From Nitrospirota bacterium (GTDB taxonomy: Bacteria; Nitrospirota; Nitrospiria; Nitrospirales; UBA8639): 7,873 bases of DNA. A program made the translations under genes and the position numbers. How positions within the stretch are numbered: the first letter of the stretch is position 1; each line of letters opens with the position of its first letter. Below are positions 5,291 through 7,873 of this stretch, in pieces. The stretch spans positions 187,387 to 195,259 of the forward strand of contig CP070743.1 of assembly GCA_020348185.1 (NCBI GenBank), read 5' to 3'. The notes under the pieces are model-generated. The model searched no databases, was not told where the DNA came from, and worked only from the letters and a program-made list of their open reading frames with translations.

Positions 5291-5395
5291 GTCGAAAAGG
5301 TCAAAAAGTCAAAGGGGTCAAAAATTCCTTAGAATAAGCAGATTCTTATGACCTCTTCGACCCTGCGACCCCTTCGACTCTTCGACCCCTTCGAC
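5291..5395. repeat. Inverted GTC/GAC array B
   Basis: The left arm has GTC at 5291, 5300, 5308 and 5317 (steps 9, 8, 9). The right arm has GAC at 5350, 5359, 5367, 5376, 5384 and 5393 (steps 9, 8, 9, 8, 9). Folding 5291-5319 onto 5350-5378 pairs 21 of 29 positions around a 30-base centre holding AGAAT/ATTCT. The right arm shares CTGCGACCC with array A at the same relative place, and the two right arms agree at 24 of 29 aligned positions. Confidence 0.78.
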
Positions 5396-5580
5396 CCTGC
5401 CTTCCTTTGCTCGCATTCCTTTGCAGAAATCCAGGTCATCATGATAACCTTCCCCCATAGCTCATTCACCAATCGGGTCATTACGCGATTTAAATCACAA
5501 GAGAGCCACGACAGCAGAATTACTAAGGCTTTCCATTACTCTCAGTTGCTCTCACGCTCAAGACATTCTTGTTGTTCATT

Positions 5581-5598
5581 TTTGGAGGATCCCCCAAA
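5581..5598. repeat. Palindrome centred on GGATCC upstream of gcvP
   Basis: TTTGGAGGATCCCCCAAA is symmetric about GGATCC except for one mismatched pair, with 9-base half-sites. It lies 54-71 bases before the gcvP start, where an operator or a leader hairpin could act. No T-run follows, so it is not a terminator. Confidence 0.45.
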
Positions 5599-5651
5599 CG
5601 AATGTGGTCCTCTAGACATTGTCCTTGATTGTGTAAAAGGTGTCAGAAACC

Positions 5652-7873
5652 ATGAACCCTCCAAACACTGACCAGTGGCTTCATTCTCTTGATGCCTTTC
5701 CTCCTCGGCATCTCGGTCCAACTCAGGCAAACATCAAAGAAATGTTGGGCACCTTAGGCCTGGCCTCTCTCGACGCGCTCATCAATGCTACGGTTCCGGA
5801 ACCCATACGACTACGACGATCACTGGATCTCCCTTCCCATCAGGGTGAACAGGCCACCTTGGAAGAACTCAGAAAACTGGCAATCCAAAACAAGGTGTTC
5901 CGTTCATTTATTGGGATGGGTTATTACGATTGCATCACTCCAGCAGTGATTTTGCGAAATGTATTAGAAAATCCCGCATGGTATACCCAATACACACCCT
6001 ACCAGGCTGAAATCGCACAAGGACGGTTGGAAGCGCTTTTGAATTTCCAGACCGTGGTTTCGGATTTAACCGGCTTACCTCTGGCCAACGCGTCATTGTT
6101 GGACGAGGCCACCGCCGCAGGCGAGGCCATGTCAATGTGTCAGCATATTGTCGGGCAGGGTCGGAATGTGTTTCTGGTAGCTGATGATTGCCATCCCCAG
6201 ACGATTGCGGTCCTTCAAACGCGCGCCACCCCCTTAGGAATCACCGTCCATGTGGGAAATCCCATAACCGATATTCAAACGAAGGACAAGGTCTTTGGCG
6301 TGTTGGTTCAATACCCGAACACCGATGGAGCCCTCTTTGACTATCAAGATCTCGCTCAGCAGGTTCATAATGCCGGCGCGCTGATGGTCGTCGCCACAGA
6401 TCTTTTGGCTCTGACCCTTTTCCGTCCCCCTGGAGAATTTGGGGCAGACATAGCCTTGGGGTCCAGCCAACGCTTTGGCGTGCCAATGGGATTTGGTGGA
6501 CCGCACGCAGCCTTTTTCTCGACGAAGGAAGACTATAAACGGCAAGTTCCAGGCCGAATGGTTGGAGTCTCCCGGGACACCGAGGGACATATTGCCTATC
6601 GGTTGGCTCTGCAAACGCGGGAACAGCATATTCGCCGCGATCGTGCAACCAGTAATATCTGTACCGCGCAGGTGTTGTTGGCCAATGTCGCCAGTATGTA
6701 TGCCGTCTACCATGGTCCTGAAGGGCTGAAGCAAATTGCTAATCGGGTTCATACGTTAACCGCCATACTGGCTCAGGGATTACAGGAATTGGGATGCCAA
6801 ATCACCCAAGAGCCCTTCTTCGACACAATCCGGGTGACGGAGCATACGCAGTCTCCAGACCAGATTCTCGCCAAAGCCGTTAAACAGAGGATGAATCTTC
6901 GACCCTTTCCGGATGGGACCTTCGGCATTTCTCTTGACGAGACGACCACGACATCAGACATTCAACATCTCCTGACCATCTTTTCCCAGGCCAATCAGCC
7001 TCCCGTTTCAGTTGAGGAACTGTCAAAAACCGTTCCCCCCGCTATCTCCTCTCCCTTGGCCCGGACGACGCCCTATCTCACTCATGAGGTGTTCAATCGT
7101 TATCACTCTGAACACGAACTGCTCCGGTATCTCCATCAACTTCAAACGCGGGATCTCTCATTAGTCCATTCCATGATCCCATTGGGCTCATGCACGATGA
7201 AATTGAACGCCACGGCTGAGATGGCTCCGATTACCTGGCCGGAATTTACCCGAATCCATCCATTTGCCCCGAATGAACAAACAAGGGGGTACGAAGCCCT
7301 CCAGCATCAACTAAAACATTGGCTTGCTGAGATTACCGGATTTGCCGCTGTCTCGCTACAACCCAACGCCGGATCACAAGGCGAGTATGCAGGGTTGATG
7401 ACCATCCGTGCCTATCATGAACACCGTGGACAGACTCAACGCCATGTGTGCCTCATTCCTGTCTCCGCGCATGGAACTAATCCCGCCAGCGCGGTAATCG
7501 CCGGGATGAAAGTCGTGCCGGTCGCATGCGACCAGGATGGGAATATTGATATAGCCGATTTAGAGGCAAAAGCTTCAGAGCATCATGAGACGTTGGCCGC
7601 CCTGATGATTACCTACCCCTCGACTCATGGAGTGTTCGAAGAGACGATCGTGGAGGTGTGTCGTCTTGTTCACGAACACGGCGGACAAGTGTACATGGAC
7701 GGGGCGAACATGAATGCCATGGTTGGCATCTGCCGGCCAGGAGATATGGGCGCGGATGTGTGTCATCTCAACTTGCATAAGACGTTTTGCATCCCCCATG
7801 GAGGAGGAGGGCCGGGGATGGGTCCCATTGGTGTGGCCGCGCATTTGGCGCCTTTTCTGCCAGGACATCCAAT
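5652..7873 (+). CDS. gcvP: Glycine dehydrogenase (decarboxylating), P-protein of glycine cleavage, 3' truncated by window end
   Basis: An open frame of 740 codons from ATG 5652 to the window end; the family is about 950 residues, so roughly the last fifth is missing. GcvP is the PLP-dependent P-protein that decarboxylates glycine and passes the aminomethyl group to lipoylated GcvH. It opens with the typical FPPRHLGPT. The N-terminal half carries ENPAWYTQYTPYQAEIAQGR, SLLDEATAAGEAM, GVPMGFGGPHAAFF and GRMVGVSRD. The second half carries MIPLGSCTMKLNATAEM, PNAGSQGEYAGL, SAHGTNPASA, YPSTHGVFEE, DGANMNA, and LNLHKTFCIPHGGGGPGMGP with PLP-binding Lys710. This is the single-chain form, not the split GcvPA/GcvPB. 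A weak ribosome site AAAGG lies 11 bases upstream. No gcvT or gcvH precedes it; they could follow beyond the window. Confidence 0.97.
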   Translation, partial: MNPPNTDQWLHSLDAFPPRHLGPTQANIKEMLGTLGLASLDALINATVPEPIRLRRSLDLPSHQGEQATLEELRKLAIQNKVFRSFIGMGYYDCITPAVILRNVLENPAWYTQYTPYQAEIAQGRLEALLNFQTVVSDLTGLPLANASLLDEATAAGEAMSMCQHIVGQGRNVFLVADDCHPQTIAVLQTRATPLGITVHVGNPITDIQTKDKVFGVLVQYPNTDGALFDYQDLAQQVHNAGALMVVATDLLALTLFRPPGEFGADIALGSSQRFGVPMGFGGPHAAFFSTKEDYKRQVPGRMVGVSRDTEGHIAYRLALQTREQHIRRDRATSNICTAQVLLANVASMYAVYHGPEGLKQIANRVHTLTAILAQGLQELGCQITQEPFFDTIRVTEHTQSPDQILAKAVKQRMNLRPFPDGTFGISLDETTTTSDIQHLLTIFSQANQPPVSVEELSKTVPPAISSPLARTTPYLTHEVFNRYHSEHELLRYLHQLQTRDLSLVHSMIPLGSCTMKLNATAEMAPITWPEFTRIHPFAPNEQTRGYEALQHQLKHWLAEITGFAAVSLQPNAGSQGEYAGLMTIRAYHEHRGQTQRHVCLIPVSAHGTNPASAVIAGMKVVPVACDQDGNIDIADLEAKASEHHETLAALMITYPSTHGVFEETIVEVCRLVHEHGGQVYMDGANMNAMVGICRPGDMGADVCHLNLHKTFCIPHGGGGPGMGPIGVAAHLAPFLPGHP

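Larger units (their letters stand above)
5200..5651. other. Divergent 450-bp gap between amidohydrolase and gcvP
   Basis: This gap should hold promoters for both flanking genes. It contains a palindrome near the amidohydrolase, the large inverted GTC/GAC array B, and a palindrome centred on GGATCC near gcvP. A 107-codon open frame at 5348-5671 is largely read through the array and does not look like a real protein. I could not recognise a tandem glycine riboswitch ahead of gcvP. No clear -35/-10 pair stands out for either gene. Confidence 0.65.

Noticed and set aside
1874..5395. GTC/GAC arrays as CRISPR repeats
   Set aside because: Units are 8-9 bp with no unique spacers of about 30 bp, the two arms are inverted, and no cas genes are present.
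5396..5651. Glycine riboswitch ahead of gcvP
   Set aside because: I could not recognise the conserved paired core by eye. A covariance search would be decisive.
5348..5671. 107-codon plus-strand ORF in the amidohydrolase-gcvP gap
   Set aside because: Its first third is the GAC array read as protein, it has no ribosome site or motif, and its end overlaps the gcvP start.
6234..6752. 172-codon and 135-codon minus-strand ORFs opposite gcvP
   Set aside because: They lie antisense to highly conserved GcvP coding sequence and show no family motif; they are shadow frames.
7575..7868. 97-codon minus-strand ORF
   Set aside because: Antisense to the PLP-site region of gcvP, with no independent support.

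Overview
The window is bacterial chromosome, roughly half GC by eye, with seven confidently identified protein genes, two ORFs of unknown function and unusually repeat-rich gaps between genes. No rRNA, tRNA, transposase, CRISPR array or phage gene was recognised. The gene set (ArsS-type radical SAM protein, YHS protein, cyclase-family lipoprotein, HU, amidohydrolase, single-chain glycine decarboxylase) suits a free-living Gram-negative-type bacterium. The GTC/GAC-rich intergenic arrays resemble ones I remember from Nitrospira-like genomes, but that placement is a low-confidence inference.

Layout: 1-255 is the 3' end of an arsS-like gene (+). It converges on a small membrane-anchored YHS-domain gene (344-592, -). 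A gap of about 410 bp without a credible gene precedes a predicted lipoprotein of the cyclase/kynurenine-formamidase family (1005-1817, +). After a repeat-filled gap comes a small MoaD/ThiS-like ubiquitin-fold protein that lacks the usual C-terminal Gly-Gly (2032-2307, +). A strong bidirectional terminator (2440-2468) separates it from an HU-family gene (2563-2853, -). The gap upstream of HU holds several palindromes and leads into two overlapping ORFs of unknown function (3073-3318 and 3275-3874, +). These converge, 20 bp apart, on a metal-dependent amidohydrolase (3895-5199, -). A divergent gap of about 450 bp, with a second large inverted array and further palindromes, precedes gcvP (5652 to the window end, +), which is cut off after about 740 codons.

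The genes do not form one pathway. ArsS would act in arsenosugar synthesis, GcvP in glycine cleavage, and HU in nucleoid structure. The remainder are enzymes or small proteins whose substrates the sequence does not show. I see no clear multi-gene novel system. The most notable signal is non-coding: two inverted arrays (1874-1998 and 5291-5395) in which GTC on one arm and GAC on the other recur at strictly alternating 8 and 9 bp steps. There is also a lone half-array at 2378-2413 and a separate 7-bp-phased TTTCGGG repeat at 289-309 and 1830-1850.
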